DNA from: Planctomycetota bacterium
GTDB lineage: Bacteria > Planctomycetota > Planctomycetia > Planctomycetales > Planctomycetaceae
Direction: 5' to 3'
Assembly: GCA_027618475.1 (NCBI GenBank)
Contig: JAQCEJ010000011.1
Location: 26,234-90,233, forward strand
DNA: 64,000 nt
Positions 30,569 through 41,312 of this stretch are shown here, one piece after another. The position numbers and the translations under genes are program-made. The first letter of the stretch is position 1, and every line of letters begins with the position of its first letter. The notes under the pieces were generated by a model that saw only the letters and a program-made list of their open reading frames with translations, ran no database searches and was not told the DNA's origin.

Positions 30569-32908
30569 ATGGAATCGTGGCTGGCACAGTATTTTATTCA
30601 TCCCGCGATCGCGACAGGGGGGGCATTTCTGCTGTCCGCCCCGATTATCATTCATTTGATTAATCGGTTGCGATTCAAACGCGTTCGATTCGCTGCGATG
30701 GAATTTCTACTGCAAAGCGAACAGCGCAACCGGCGTCGGATTTTGATAGAGCAATTGTTGCTGCTGTTGATGCGGTTGTTGATCGTCGCCGGCATTGTGT
30801 CGCTCATTTCGCGGTTAATTCTTAATCCCGAACAGTTGTCGATATTTCAGGGGGCGAAAACCCATCACGTTGTGCTCCTCGATGACAGCGGATCGATGCG
30901 CGATCGTCTGGGCGAAACAACGGCATTTGATCTGGCCCGAAAGATGATTCAGCAGCTGATCACCGAAGGGGCACAACGACCGGAGACTCAGCAGTTTTCT
31001 CTGATACTCCTATCCGCTCCCGATGCCCCCGTCTTTGTGCAGCAGGATATTAACTCTGCCTTCGTCCAGGAATTTGAAACCCGGCTCGAAAATCTCGTAT
31101 GTTCGCATCAATCCCTCGATCTGGCCGATGGCATATCGGCCTGCCGTCAATTGCTGAGCGAAGACAAAGGCATGACCAAGAACGTACATATCCTCTCCGA
31201 CTTTCGCCAGCCCGATTGGCTTGACCAGAAAGCAACGACCAGTTCGCTCCAAGAACTGGATGACGCCGATGTCACGGTCAATCTGCTCAAGATCGTCCCC
31301 GAGCGCCACGCCAATCTCTCGATCACCGAATTAAGCGGAGCCCTGCAAATCGCAGCGGTCGGAATTCCTCTGCGGTTGAAAGTCGGCGTGAAGAACCACG
31401 GCGACAAAACTGTGCAAGATGTCGGCCTTTCCGTTTTGGCGGACGGCAGAAAGCTGCCATTGAGTATCGTTTTCGAAAAGCTCGAACCGGAATCGGAAGT
31501 CTCTCGTGAATTTGACGTCGTCTTTCCGACCGCCGGTGCCCATAAACTCCGCGTACAACTCGATGGTGACGCACTTGCTGAGGATAACGTCCGCTATCTC
31601 GCAATCGATGTTCATCAAACCAACCCGGTGCTGATTATCGATGGTAACGCGGTCGATGAAGAGTCGTTTTTCCTTACAACCGCATTATCTCCGGGGCCAC
31701 AGACGACAGGGTACTCGGTAACGATCGAAAGTCCCGATGCATTGCGGCGAATTCCGCTCGATGGATATCAAAGCATAATTATGATCAACGTATCGGAAAT
31801 TGCGCCCGATGCCGTCGCGCTTCTCGAAGATTATGTGCGCAATGGGGGGGGGCTGGGGTGGTTTCTTGGTGACGCCATCAAACCTCGGTTTTACAACGAC
31901 GTGCTGTGTTGGCCTGCGTCCGGCCTGTTTCCCGTTCGGATTGAGGCGGCGCCGCAGTTGTTGTCGCGCGATGAGTTATCGAACGAGCCGGACCTGGTAT
32001 TGACCGATAACCCGATTTTTTCGGTCTTTCGCGGACAGGACAATCCACTCATCGAGGGGGTCAATATCTACCGCTATTTCTCGACAATAAAGGTCGAGAC
32101 ACCTGTCGAAAATTCTGAAGATGTGGCGGCCGCCGATGAAAAAGCCCGTCCCGTTGTCGAAACCATCGCACGATTGCGGAACGGTGCCCCTTTGATGTTC
32201 GAACATCGCTTTGGCGCAGGACGAGTGGTGACAAGTCTGACTTCCGCCGGACCGTTACTGGGGAGCGACGACATCGAATGGAATGACTGGGCTCGCAATC
32301 CCAGTTACATCGTCGCCATGCTCGAACTGCAAAAGCGGATCGCCCGTTCGAATCGGCAATGGGAAATTCGCGATGTCGGCGAGCCGATCACCGTGACCGT
32401 CGATCCTGCTCTCTACAGCGACACGGTAGAAATCATTGGACCCGAAGCAACGGGACAACGTTTAACGCCCGTGCAGGCTTTGCCTCTCCTGACAGAACGT
32501 GATTCCTCCGAACCGGCATCATCGACACCGGTGATGTTGGAAACGCCGAGTTATGAGCAGACCGATATCCCTGGAATCTACGGCATTCGCCTGACAATGC
32601 ACGGACAGAACCCTGAAGAACAATTCATCGCCTATAACTTTCCCGAACATGAGAGCGAACTGGCACTGGCAAGTAGCGGAGAAATCCGGCAAATGCTGGG
32701 GGACGGTTCCCGAGTGCAGATTCACGAGCCGGGCGACTTTCAGTGGATTCAAGGAAAGGAGGCGGGGCAGGAAGTGCGAAATGCCATCCTGATTGCTTTA
32801 TTCGTGTTGCTGGCGGGAGAACAGCTTCTCGCTTGCAGACTGAGTTTTCATCCAACGGCAGGACGGCAGACTTCGACACACGCGGTGACGGGAAAGGTGG
32901 TAGCGTGA
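30569..32908 (+). CDS. BatA-like membrane protein with VWA domain
   Basis: 779 aa; N-terminal LLSAPIIIHLINRLRFKRVRFAAMEFLL (aerotolerance regulator N-terminal type), VLLDDSGSMRDRLG MIDAS. Confidence 0.87.
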   Translation: MESWLAQYFIHPAIATGGAFLLSAPIIIHLINRLRFKRVRFAAMEFLLQSEQRNRRRILIEQLLLLLMRLLIVAGIVSLISRLILNPEQLSIFQGAKTHHVVLLDDSGSMRDRLGETTAFDLARKMIQQLITEGAQRPETQQFSLILLSAPDAPVFVQQDINSAFVQEFETRLENLVCSHQSLDLADGISACRQLLSEDKGMTKNVHILSDFRQPDWLDQKATTSSLQELDDADVTVNLLKIVPERHANLSITELSGALQIAAVGIPLRLKVGVKNHGDKTVQDVGLSVLADGRKLPLSIVFEKLEPESEVSREFDVVFPTAGAHKLRVQLDGDALAEDNVRYLAIDVHQTNPVLIIDGNAVDEESFFLTTALSPGPQTTGYSVTIESPDALRRIPLDGYQSIIMINVSEIAPDAVALLEDYVRNGGGLGWFLGDAIKPRFYNDVLCWPASGLFPVRIEAAPQLLSRDELSNEPDLVLTDNPIFSVFRGQDNPLIEGVNIYRYFSTIKVETPVENSEDVAAADEKARPVVETIARLRNGAPLMFEHRFGAGRVVTSLTSAGPLLGSDDIEWNDWARNPSYIVAMLELQKRIARSNRQWEIRDVGEPITVTVDPALYSDTVEIIGPEATGQRLTPVQALPLLTERDSSEPASSTPVMLETPSYEQTDIPGIYGIRLTMHGQNPEEQFIAYNFPEHESELALASSGEIRQMLGDGSRVQIHEPGDFQWIQGKEAGQEVRNAILIALFVLLAGEQLLACRLSFHPTAGRQTSTHAVTGKVVA

Positions 32909-35436
32909 TGCACGACACTTTTCCACTCGCAATCGGATTTTTACAGTCATGTGCGTCGACGTTTCGTTCGTTAATGGTGCTCGCCGCCGAACCTCAGACC
33001 ACTGCCTACCGTTCGCTCGAATTCGACTGGCCCGAAACGACCGCTGAATGGTGGTTGTGGGGCGGGGGACTCGCTCTCGTGGCCGCGGTCATCTTCCGTA
33101 CCTATTTTCGCGATACGCGAGAACTCCATTCCTTCTGGAGAAGCTGGTTGATGGTCTTGCGGCTTGCAGCCCTTGTGGGGCTGATCGCCGTCGCGCTGAA
33201 TCCACACGAGCGGACGCAGAAGACCGCCTATCGCGAATCACGAGTTACGCTCGTTGTCGATACTTCGCTGTCGATGCGGCACGCAGCGACGGATGCCGAG
33301 GAGTCGGCGTCGGGAACTGCCGTCACCTCAGGTGCGGTCGAAGAGATCAGCCGCGCCGAAGCGATTCGTCAGGTGCTCGAGAGTTCTCCGCTGGTCGACC
33401 AATTGCGGCAGACACATCAAGTGACGCTCTATACGTTCGACCGGCAATTGACGGGACCGCATCATATCTTCCCCAGAAAAACAGCAAACGGCACAGAGGC
33501 TGCGACCCCGGCAGAAAATCTTGAAAAACCGGTTACCGTTGGTCAGGAAATTCCCGAAGATCGTGTCGATTACGTCAAATTGTTGGAACCCCGCGGCCTG
33601 GAAACACGTCTGGGAGAAGGCGTTCTCGATTTGGTTCGACAGATTGGAGGAAGCACGTTGTCCGGCGTCGTGATCTTTAGCGATGGTGTTTCGAATTCGG
33701 GGCTCGCTCCTTCCGCAGCACATGAGATGTTGCTTGAGAAGAAAATCCGACTGATCGCAATCGGGGTCGGCAGCACGGAGTCGCCCAGCAACATCCAGAT
33801 CGCTCGCATCGTCGCTCCGACGGACGTACAGCTTGGTGACGGATTCGAACTCACCGGCTATATACAAGCTCAAGGCCTCACAAACCAGACCATTACGGTT
33901 GAACTCTGGACTCAGGAAGAAGGGGAAGGAGAACCGGTTCTCGTCGATAAGCAGGATGTCGTTCTTCCTGATGAAGAAGAGACACCTGCTGAAGTCACGT
34001 TTTCCCGGACCCCCACGACCGCCGGTCGATTGCATCATTCGTTGAAAATTGTGGCGAACAACAAGGTTGTCGATGCCAATGCCGCCGACGATCAGCTCGA
34101 ACATACGGTTAATGTCTTCGATCGACCGCTTCGCGTTTTTCTGCTGGCAGGCGGACCGATGCGCGATTACCAGTTTGTCCGTAACATGTTGTTTCGTCAT
34201 CCTTCGATCGATGTCGACGTCCATTTGCAGACCGGTACCCCCGGTATGAGCCAGGATGCAAACGATATTCTCTTTGCGTTTCCCGATCGTTCGGAGCTTT
34301 TTGAATACGACGTCATCATTGCGTTTGATCCGCAATGGACCGTCCTCACCTCAGAACAGGTCGAATCGCTGGCGCAATGGGTTTCGCTGGAAGCGGGAGG
34401 CCTCATACTTGTCGCCGGTGACGTCAACACTCCGAGTCTTGCGGCGGCTTCGGGAGAATGGGAACCGCTGCGAGACCTGTATCCGGTCGGGTTATCACCT
34501 TTGGCGGCTGAGTTGCGTGATGATGATTCCATTCAACCACGCCGCATCGAATGGACGGATGCCGGACGTGAAGCCGGGTTCTTCCAGCTCACGGATGATC
34601 CGATCACATCAGCTGCGGTATGGGAACGATTTCCGGGCATGTTTCGCAGTTATCCGAGTCATGGGCAAAAAGCAGGAGCAACCATATATGCTTTATTCCC
34701 CGACCCGAGGCTGCAAACGGAATACGGGTTTCCGGTCCTGATGGCGTCGCAATTTTACGGGGAAGGACGCATTCTCTATTTCGGGAGCGCAGAATTCTGG
34801 CTGTTGCGATCAATCGACGAAGAATATTATGACCGACTGTGGATCAAATCGATTCGCGAAGTCGGGCAGGGACGGATGCGACGAGGAACCAAACGGGGGA
34901 CGTTGCTCGTCGAACGGCACGATTATGTTCTCGGCCAAACAGTTACCGTACGGGCTCGCGTTCTCGATCCGCAGTTTCAACCCCTGAAACAGGAATCCGT
35001 GACACTCGAAGTGTATGACCCGACCGGCAAACCGATGGTTCCGCCAAGGGTGCTCGCGGCGGAGATCAATCGTCCCGGCGAGTATTCCGGCAGTTTTCGT
35101 GTCGGACTTCCCGGTCGCTATCGACTTGAACTTGATATTCCCGACACCCAACAGACGGCCACTGCCGAAGTCGTTGCCATGTTGCCGCGACTTGAAGATG
35201 AAAATCTCGAACAGGATGTCAAAACGCTCAAAGATCTCGCCCAAGATACCGGCGGGCGATATTTACCGCTGAGTGATGCTGCGACGGCAATTCCCGCACT
35301 GCTTCCCGACAGCGGCGAAGAATATCTCGTTGACGAACGCCTCAAAACGCTATGGGATCGCAATTGGGTTCTGATGATTCTCGTTGGAGTTCTGATATTG
35401 GAATGGCTCTCGAGAAAACTGTTAAAACTGGCTTAG
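32908..35436 (+). CDS. VWA / glutamine-amidotransferase-like membrane protein
   Basis: Start overlaps upstream stop (ATGA at 32905-32910 region); VVDTSLSMRHA MIDAS, RVFLLAGGPMRDYQFVRNML segment, C-terminal TM. Confidence 0.8.
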   Translation: MHDTFPLAIGFLQSCASTFRSLMVLAAEPQTTAYRSLEFDWPETTAEWWLWGGGLALVAAVIFRTYFRDTRELHSFWRSWLMVLRLAALVGLIAVALNPHERTQKTAYRESRVTLVVDTSLSMRHAATDAEESASGTAVTSGAVEEISRAEAIRQVLESSPLVDQLRQTHQVTLYTFDRQLTGPHHIFPRKTANGTEAATPAENLEKPVTVGQEIPEDRVDYVKLLEPRGLETRLGEGVLDLVRQIGGSTLSGVVIFSDGVSNSGLAPSAAHEMLLEKKIRLIAIGVGSTESPSNIQIARIVAPTDVQLGDGFELTGYIQAQGLTNQTITVELWTQEEGEGEPVLVDKQDVVLPDEEETPAEVTFSRTPTTAGRLHHSLKIVANNKVVDANAADDQLEHTVNVFDRPLRVFLLAGGPMRDYQFVRNMLFRHPSIDVDVHLQTGTPGMSQDANDILFAFPDRSELFEYDVIIAFDPQWTVLTSEQVESLAQWVSLEAGGLILVAGDVNTPSLAAASGEWEPLRDLYPVGLSPLAAELRDDDSIQPRRIEWTDAGREAGFFQLTDDPITSAAVWERFPGMFRSYPSHGQKAGATIYALFPDPRLQTEYGFPVLMASQFYGEGRILYFGSAEFWLLRSIDEEYYDRLWIKSIREVGQGRMRRGTKRGTLLVERHDYVLGQTVTVRARVLDPQFQPLKQESVTLEVYDPTGKPMVPPRVLAAEINRPGEYSGSFRVGLPGRYRLELDIPDTQQTATAEVVAMLPRLEDENLEQDVKTLKDLAQDTGGRYLPLSDAATAIPALLPDSGEEYLVDERLKTLWDRNWVLMILVGVLILEWLSRKLLKLA

Positions 35437-35440
35437 TACG

Positions 35441-35463
35441 GGTTTCGTAACCCGGTTGGCGAC
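35441..35463 (+). repeat. Half copy of the dispersed element (arm A only)
   Basis: GGTTTCGTAACCCGGTTGGCGAC, 22/23 identical to 18289-18311. Confidence 0.7.
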
Positions 35464-35466
35464 GGA

Positions 35467-38031
35467 ATGATCTTCCTTCCGTGTGCGGTAAGCGGCTTGT
35501 CCCCCGCATGCAGAAGTCGTTTGGCGCAAAATGCGATAGGTATCGACATGACCATAACTCCTGACACGAATCAAACGACCTCAGAACGATCTGTCGTTAC
35601 ACGAATGAATCTTCCGGACGACATTCGCCAGTTACTTATCCGCTTGCGGTCGCAGATTCGCCGTTATCTGCTTTTGCAGGGTATCGCTTCGGTCATCATT
35701 GTGCTGGGATTGATGTTCTGGGGAATGCTGGTCCTCGATTGGGGGTATTTTCAAATCAGCCGGCTGGAATTGCCGCGTGGTTTTCGGATTGTATTGACGT
35801 TTGCCTCGATCTGCATTCTCGGTTTCTCGCTGTTTATGTGGGTGATCCTTCAGTATTTCCGACAATTGCGAAATAAGGCCCTCGTGCTGTTGCTCGAACG
35901 ACGATTTCCCGAACTCGACGATCGGCTCATAACGGCGATTGAAATGACCGCCAATGATGATGCGAGCGGCTCCTCCGGAACAACACCGTTGAGTGGCTGG
36001 CTGTTGCAGCGGACCGTTGCCGATGCCAATCGACTCGCTGCTTCTCTCGATGTGCAAAATGTTTTCACGAGTCGTCCGCTCAAACGCGCGCTCGCGTGTG
36101 CTGCCATTATGGTGATGTCGTTGGTCGCACTCGGTGTGATGAATCAGCAGGCGTTCGCACGCTGGGCCAGCGGATATTGGAAACTCGAAGATGAGTATTG
36201 GCCGCGCGAGACGCAATTGCGCGTTCGCGTCTTGGCGCAACCAGGCGATCGAGTTCGAGAATTTCAAGACGGCAGGGTCAAGCATCCCCGCGGCGGGGAT
36301 CTTGTTTTGGTGGTTGACGTCGTCGAATCGAAAACTCCGCCGGATCGCGTCCAGTTACGGTACCGAATGACGTCCGGCGGATCCACACGCGTCCTGATGA
36401 CACGCAGCGGTGAAGATCAGTTCAAACACACCATCAGCGGGTTAATCGACGACGTCGACGTCTGGGTTACCGGCGGTGATTACACCAATCGCCGGCCTTA
36501 TCACATCGAAATCGTCGATCCTCCGCGGATCGACAATTTGACGCTCCACTGCAGGTATCCGGACTATACCGGATTAAATGGTAACGATGAGCGTGACAAT
36601 AAGCTCGTGTTGGGTCCGCAGATTGCAATTCCGATGGAAACCGCATTTGATCTCGTTGCCGATACGAACAAGCCGTTGATCGGATTTTCTCTTCAAACCG
36701 ACCGCTGGGAACTGTCGTATCGTCGAAATGAATCGGCGAATTTCACACTGAAAAGTCCGGAAGGCGACATCGTGAAACGCATTCCTCTTGCTTCTGCCTT
36801 TCAGGCAACAATGCTCGCATCGAATGCCCGGCAGCTGCGCGTTCCTTTTTTCATGGGAGCGCAATCATCACTCAAGCTCGACGACCTCTACGGTGAGATC
36901 ACGGACGCTATACCGCTCCCTCCCGAGTCGAACGTTCGCATCGAACTGGTAGATGAAGACGACATCTACAGCAGCGAACCGGCCCGGTTGATGATTCAAG
37001 GAATTCTCGACGAACCCCCCATTATTGAAGCCGAACTCCGTGGTGTGGGAACATCGGTGACGCGGATGGCGCGCATTCCGATCGCCGGACTGATAATGGA
37101 TGATTACGGTCTGATGGATGCCCATTTTGAGTTTCTGGTCGATCAGGAGCAGGAATATCGAACGAGGTCGTTCCGGTCGTCTCCCGCTCCTGGAACGCTC
37201 GAATTTCGTCTGGGGCATGATTCTCCGGAACCGTGGGAACGTTTCGACGTATTGCCATTGGACCTCGCCGTCGGCCACGAATTGAGCGTGACGTTGACTG
37301 CTGTCGACGGAGACGACGTGAACGGACCGCACTCCAGCCGCAGTCAGATCTTTAAGTTCAAAATTGTCAGCCAGGAAGAGTTGATGTCGCTGCTGTATGC
37401 CAAAGAGTTGAATCTTCGACGACGTTTCGAACAGATTCATATCGAAGTGCAACAAACGAAGGCAGACCTGCAGCAGCACCGTATTCGAGCCATCGAACGG
37501 CAACAGCTCGCTTCACTTGCCGAAAAAACCGACGATCAGCGAAAGCTGATCGAAGAGATATCACTCGCACTCTCGGCATCGGCCGAAAGGGGATTACACG
37601 GTGCACGAAAGAACGCAACCGAGTCGGCATCAATCGAAGAAGCATTTCGCGATATCCGCGAAGAGTTGATCAATAATGGTGTCAATACACGACAGATTCT
37701 CGACCGGATCGACGACCGGATCCTATCTCCTCTTCACGTTATCAACACAATTGATTATCCTAACGTCGATGAAGCCATAGGTTTATACCGCCTGGCGAAC
37801 GAGCGGAGCACCGATCCCGTACCGCGCATCGACGAATCGTTGGTCGCCGTTGATGAACTGCTGGTACATATGGAGTCGGTACTGAACGAAATGCAAGACC
37901 TGCTGGAATATCACGAAGCTGTCGAACTTCTCAAGAAAATCATCCATCAACAGGAAGAACTCGTCGAAAAAACCAAGTCCGAACGGAAACGAAGTCTGCT
38001 GGAAGGCCTCAAATCGAAATCGGACAAATGA
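35467..38031 (+). CDS. Large membrane-anchored protein, DUF4175-like architecture
   Basis: 854 aa; two N-terminal TMs, extracytoplasmic region, C-terminal coiled coil. Probable start 35548 (MTITPDTNQ). Confidence 0.7.
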   Translation: MIFLPCAVSGLSPACRSRLAQNAIGIDMTITPDTNQTTSERSVVTRMNLPDDIRQLLIRLRSQIRRYLLLQGIASVIIVLGLMFWGMLVLDWGYFQISRLELPRGFRIVLTFASICILGFSLFMWVILQYFRQLRNKALVLLLERRFPELDDRLITAIEMTANDDASGSSGTTPLSGWLLQRTVADANRLAASLDVQNVFTSRPLKRALACAAIMVMSLVALGVMNQQAFARWASGYWKLEDEYWPRETQLRVRVLAQPGDRVREFQDGRVKHPRGGDLVLVVDVVESKTPPDRVQLRYRMTSGGSTRVLMTRSGEDQFKHTISGLIDDVDVWVTGGDYTNRRPYHIEIVDPPRIDNLTLHCRYPDYTGLNGNDERDNKLVLGPQIAIPMETAFDLVADTNKPLIGFSLQTDRWELSYRRNESANFTLKSPEGDIVKRIPLASAFQATMLASNARQLRVPFFMGAQSSLKLDDLYGEITDAIPLPPESNVRIELVDEDDIYSSEPARLMIQGILDEPPIIEAELRGVGTSVTRMARIPIAGLIMDDYGLMDAHFEFLVDQEQEYRTRSFRSSPAPGTLEFRLGHDSPEPWERFDVLPLDLAVGHELSVTLTAVDGDDVNGPHSSRSQIFKFKIVSQEELMSLLYAKELNLRRRFEQIHIEVQQTKADLQQHRIRAIERQQLASLAEKTDDQRKLIEEISLALSASAERGLHGARKNATESASIEEAFRDIREELINNGVNTRQILDRIDDRILSPLHVINTIDYPNVDEAIGLYRLANERSTDPVPRIDESLVAVDELLVHMESVLNEMQDLLEYHEAVELLKKIIHQQEELVEKTKSERKRSLLEGLKSKSDK

Positions 38032-38082
38032 CCGGAGTGCCGATTATTTTTGGCACGGCGTTTCCCAAAAGTGGATTGATTT

Positions 38083-38112
38083 TTCACATATTCGTCACTG
38101 ATTCGGTATAAT
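38083..38112 (+). promoter_or_regulatory. Sigma70-like promoter
   Basis: TTCACA (38083-38088), 18-bp spacer, TATAAT (38107-38112) in the intergenic gap upstream of the 38287 gene. Confidence 0.5.
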
Positions 38113-38286
38113 AAAATAGGTCGTTTATATTAATGCAATCGTGGTGTACAAGTCGTTTCAACACTTGGTTGAGAGCGGCTTTTCGGGACCAGTCTGGCGC
38201 ATATTCGATTATCTGCCGGGGTATGATGTTCGGGTTGATATTTCCGAAGCAGTAGCGAGTCGTGTTTAGTGAGCTGAGGAGTACAA

Positions 38287-40167
38287 ATGATGTCGGTATC
38301 GCATCGTCCGCGGTTGGGCCACTACCTTTCAGTCCTCGTCGCCACGGTCATCGCCATGATGGTGATTTCGTCTCCGGTACGTGTCTCGCTGTCGCAAGAC
38401 CGGGAGGCCGACGTTAACCGCCCGGCGGAGGGTTCTTCAGCCGACACGGCACCATCGAAGGAGAAAGACGATCCGCTTTCGACTCGACAAGACGCACTGG
38501 CCATCCAGTACGACCGTTTCGAGAAAACGCTTCAAGAACTCTCGGACTACATGAAATCGACAGATCCGGCGAGGGCCGATCTCTTGATACGTGCATTCGG
38601 ACAAAGCAAGAAAGACCAGGTAGCCTTGCAGATGCATGAACTGGTGCGTCTGCTGAATGATGAGCAGCTTGGCGATGCACTGGAACGACAGACTCAGCTT
38701 GTCGAACAACTACATGGTCTGCTGGGTCTGCTCCAAAGTGAAGATCGACTCAGCGAAATCGAAGAGGAAAAGAAACGCCTGCAGGATCTGCTCAAAGACG
38801 TCAACAAGATCATCAGTCAGGAAAAAGGGGTGCGCTCACGTACCGAACGTGGCGAAGAGATGAAAGGGCTCTCCGACAAGCAGAGAAAAGTCGCCGAGAA
38901 TGCGAAAGAACTGAGCGACAAAATCAGTGAACAGGATGCCGAGAAGAACCGCCGTGCATCCAACGGGCAGAAATCGTCTGAAGAAAGTGAAGACCCGTCC
39001 GAGAGTCGCGATGCGGAATCAGAAGATGGAGAGTCGAAAGACGCTAACGGTGAGAAATCGGACGGTGAGAAGTCCGATGACAAGGAGGGTGACGGGGATA
39101 AAAAAGACGATGGCGATAAAGATAAAAAGGATGACGGTAGCGAGGAAGGCGAATCTGAGTCGAAGGACGGCAAAGGAAAGCCCTCCGACAAAAATGGAGA
39201 ACCAAAAGAAGGCCAATCGTCAGAGGGTGAGCCGTCCGACAGCGAGCCGTCTGAGGGAGAACCCTCTGAAAGTCAGCCCTCTCAGGGTCAGCCGTCCAAA
39301 GGAAAGCCGGGTCAGTCACAGCCAAGCCCATCGCAGGACCAACAGCAACAACAAACTCCCGGACGTGAAGAAATCGAGCAGGCACGTCAGGAGATGGAAA
39401 AAGCGATTGAAGAACTCGAAAAGCAGGCTCGCGACAAAGCGTCCGGGCACCAGGATGAAGCATTGCGAAAACTGGCCGAGGCGAAAGCCAGACTCGAAGA
39501 AATTCTGCGTCAACTGCGAGAGGAAGAGCGTGAACTCGCACTGCGGGATCTCGAAGCCCGATTCCAACGAATGCTCGCCCTGCAAACCGCAGTTTACACC
39601 GGAACGGTCGCTCTGCACAAAAATGTCAGCGAAGAGCAATCCGCACGCCATCACACGCGATCGATCAAACTCGCTCGCGATGAAGATGCGATCATTCTTG
39701 AAGCCGAAAAAGCTCTGACGCTCCTCCGCGATGAAGGGACGTCCGTTGCCTTTCCAGAAGCGGTCGAACAGATTCGCGACGATATGTCGCTCGTCTCCCG
39801 CCGGCTGGGACGGGCGCAAACGGACGATCAGACCATTGGGTATGAAGAAGATATTATCGCCGCGCTGAAAGAAATGATCGAAGCCTTGCAGAACGAAATC
39901 GAAAAAGCGAAAGAGCAAAAGCAACAACAGCAACAGAACCAACAAAGTCAGCCCCAGGACAATTCACTTGTGGAAAAGATCGCCGAGATGAAAATGCTGC
40001 GGTCGTTACAACTACGCATCAATCGCCGTACAAAAGACCTCGGCAAACTCAGCCAGGAGGAGCAAGCCTCCGATCCCGACATCATCGATCAGCTCAGGCA
40101 ACTTTCGCGTCGCCAGGCTCGATTGCAACAAGCCACCCATGACATCGTCACAGGGAAAAACAAATGA
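38287..40167 (+). CDS. Secreted/anchored protein with long acidic low-complexity region and coiled coils
   Basis: 626 aa; N-terminal hydrophobic segment, repeated [43 protein letters not shown] tract, then Q-rich coiled coil. Confidence 0.75.
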   Translation: MMSVSHRPRLGHYLSVLVATVIAMMVISSPVRVSLSQDREADVNRPAEGSSADTAPSKEKDDPLSTRQDALAIQYDRFEKTLQELSDYMKSTDPARADLLIRAFGQSKKDQVALQMHELVRLLNDEQLGDALERQTQLVEQLHGLLGLLQSEDRLSEIEEEKKRLQDLLKDVNKIISQEKGVRSRTERGEEMKGLSDKQRKVAENAKELSDKISEQDAEKNRRASNGQKSSEESEDPSESRDAESEDGESKDANGEKSDGEKSDDKEGDGDKKDDGDKDKKDDGSEEGESESKDGKGKPSDKNGEPKEGQSSEGEPSDSEPSEGEPSESQPSQGQPSKGKPGQSQPSPSQDQQQQQTPGREEIEQARQEMEKAIEELEKQARDKASGHQDEALRKLAEAKARLEEILRQLREEERELALRDLEARFQRMLALQTAVYTGTVALHKNVSEEQSARHHTRSIKLARDEDAIILEAEKALTLLRDEGTSVAFPEAVEQIRDDMSLVSRRLGRAQTDDQTIGYEEDIIAALKEMIEALQNEIEKAKEQKQQQQQNQQSQPQDNSLVEKIAEMKMLRSLQLRINRRTKDLGKLSQEEQASDPDIIDQLRQLSRRQARLQQATHDIVTGKNK

Positions 40168-41267
40168 AGAGTCGTCAGAATCCTGTTTCTCATCAGATCG
40201 TTGTCGGCTTTGTTGTTGCCGTAACTGTGTCGATCGCATCGTTCCCTCTGATCGGGGCGGACGGTAAAAAGGGGAGTGAGAAAGCTGCGTCTTTGGTGTA
40301 CTCGCCGATGACGCCGGTTCGATTACAGTCGGTGTTGACAGAGTGGGTTGCTCAACATTCGGCGATCTCGGATGAGACCCGTGAATCGCTCAACTTGGTC
40401 TGGCAGACGATCACGCCAGAGACTGCTCCACATGATCTGTTAGAGCGAACGCTCGACAGCTTTCGTCTCTTGGACCAGGCTGCTGTCGACTCGCTCAACA
40501 TTGCCAGCGTGGCGACGGTTATCGACACGAATGAATTATTCGCAACCGCGATTTCACCGGGGGCAGGAGACCCGTTCTACCAGGCCAATCTCAGGGCTGC
40601 GGTTGCCGAACGACTGGCGCAGCGACGGTTGTTTGAAGAAGCCCTTGAAATCATTGCTCCCGTCGACACCGCTCAACTGGTCGACCCGGCGGCATTTCTA
40701 TTCTATAAGGCGGTTTGCGAACATGCACTGTTGCTGCAGGAACCGGGGCTCAAAACACTCGATCTTCTGATCAATCATACCGAGGGGCTCCCCGTTCGTT
40801 TCGAAGTCCTTGCCAAACTCATGCAGGACGATCTCAAGCAGATCAAGCCAAAAACGCTCGGAGAGGTCGCCAGGCAGATGGACGATGTCGAACGCCGGCT
40901 TGAATTCGGACGATCGGGCAAGAAGGTGCAAAAAGTCGAAGACGACATCATTGCCACCCTTGATGAGATCATAAAAAAAATGGAGGAACAGCAGCAGCAA
41001 CAATCAGGGGGGGGGGGCTCCGGACAGGGAAACGGCCAGAACCAATCCTCGAATCCGGCACAAGACAGCATGATCAAAGGCTCGACAGCACCGGGCGAAA
41101 TCGATAAGAAGAATGTCAAAAAGTCGGGATCCTGGGGTGAACTCCCGCCGAAGCAAGAGACCGAAGCCAAGAACCTTATTAATCGAAACTTCCCCGCGAA
41201 CTATCGACAGGCGATCGAAGAGTACTTCAAGAAACTTGCCGGGCGGAAGGCTCCTTCCAATCGCTAA
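40164..41267 (+). CDS. Hypothetical secreted helical protein with Q/G-rich tract
   Basis: 367 aa; ATGA overlap with upstream gene; signal-like N-terminus; QQQQQSGGGGSGQGNGQNQ; C-terminal LINRNFPANYRQAIEEYFKKLAGR. Confidence 0.75.
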   Translation: MKSRQNPVSHQIVVGFVVAVTVSIASFPLIGADGKKGSEKAASLVYSPMTPVRLQSVLTEWVAQHSAISDETRESLNLVWQTITPETAPHDLLERTLDSFRLLDQAAVDSLNIASVATVIDTNELFATAISPGAGDPFYQANLRAAVAERLAQRRLFEEALEIIAPVDTAQLVDPAAFLFYKAVCEHALLLQEPGLKTLDLLINHTEGLPVRFEVLAKLMQDDLKQIKPKTLGEVARQMDDVERRLEFGRSGKKVQKVEDDIIATLDEIIKKMEEQQQQQSGGGGSGQGNGQNQSSNPAQDSMIKGSTAPGEIDKKNVKKSGSWGELPPKQETEAKNLINRNFPANYRQAIEEYFKKLAGRKAPSNR

Positions 41268-41312
41268 TTCTGTCGATGATGAACATGGCGCGAGATTCAT
41301 AGGAAGCCGGAT

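Noticed and set aside
33328-34335. 335-aa minus-strand ORF
   Set aside because: Antisense to the VWA protein gene; no domain recognised.
38817-39191. Ser/Phe/Leu/Pro repeat ORF ([17 protein letters not shown]...)
   Set aside because: Reverse translation of the acidic low-complexity tract on the plus strand.
38927-39718. 263-aa Arg/Lys-rich ORF in the +1 frame of the low-complexity gene
   Set aside because: Composition expected from frame-shifted reading of the repeat tract; no independent start region.
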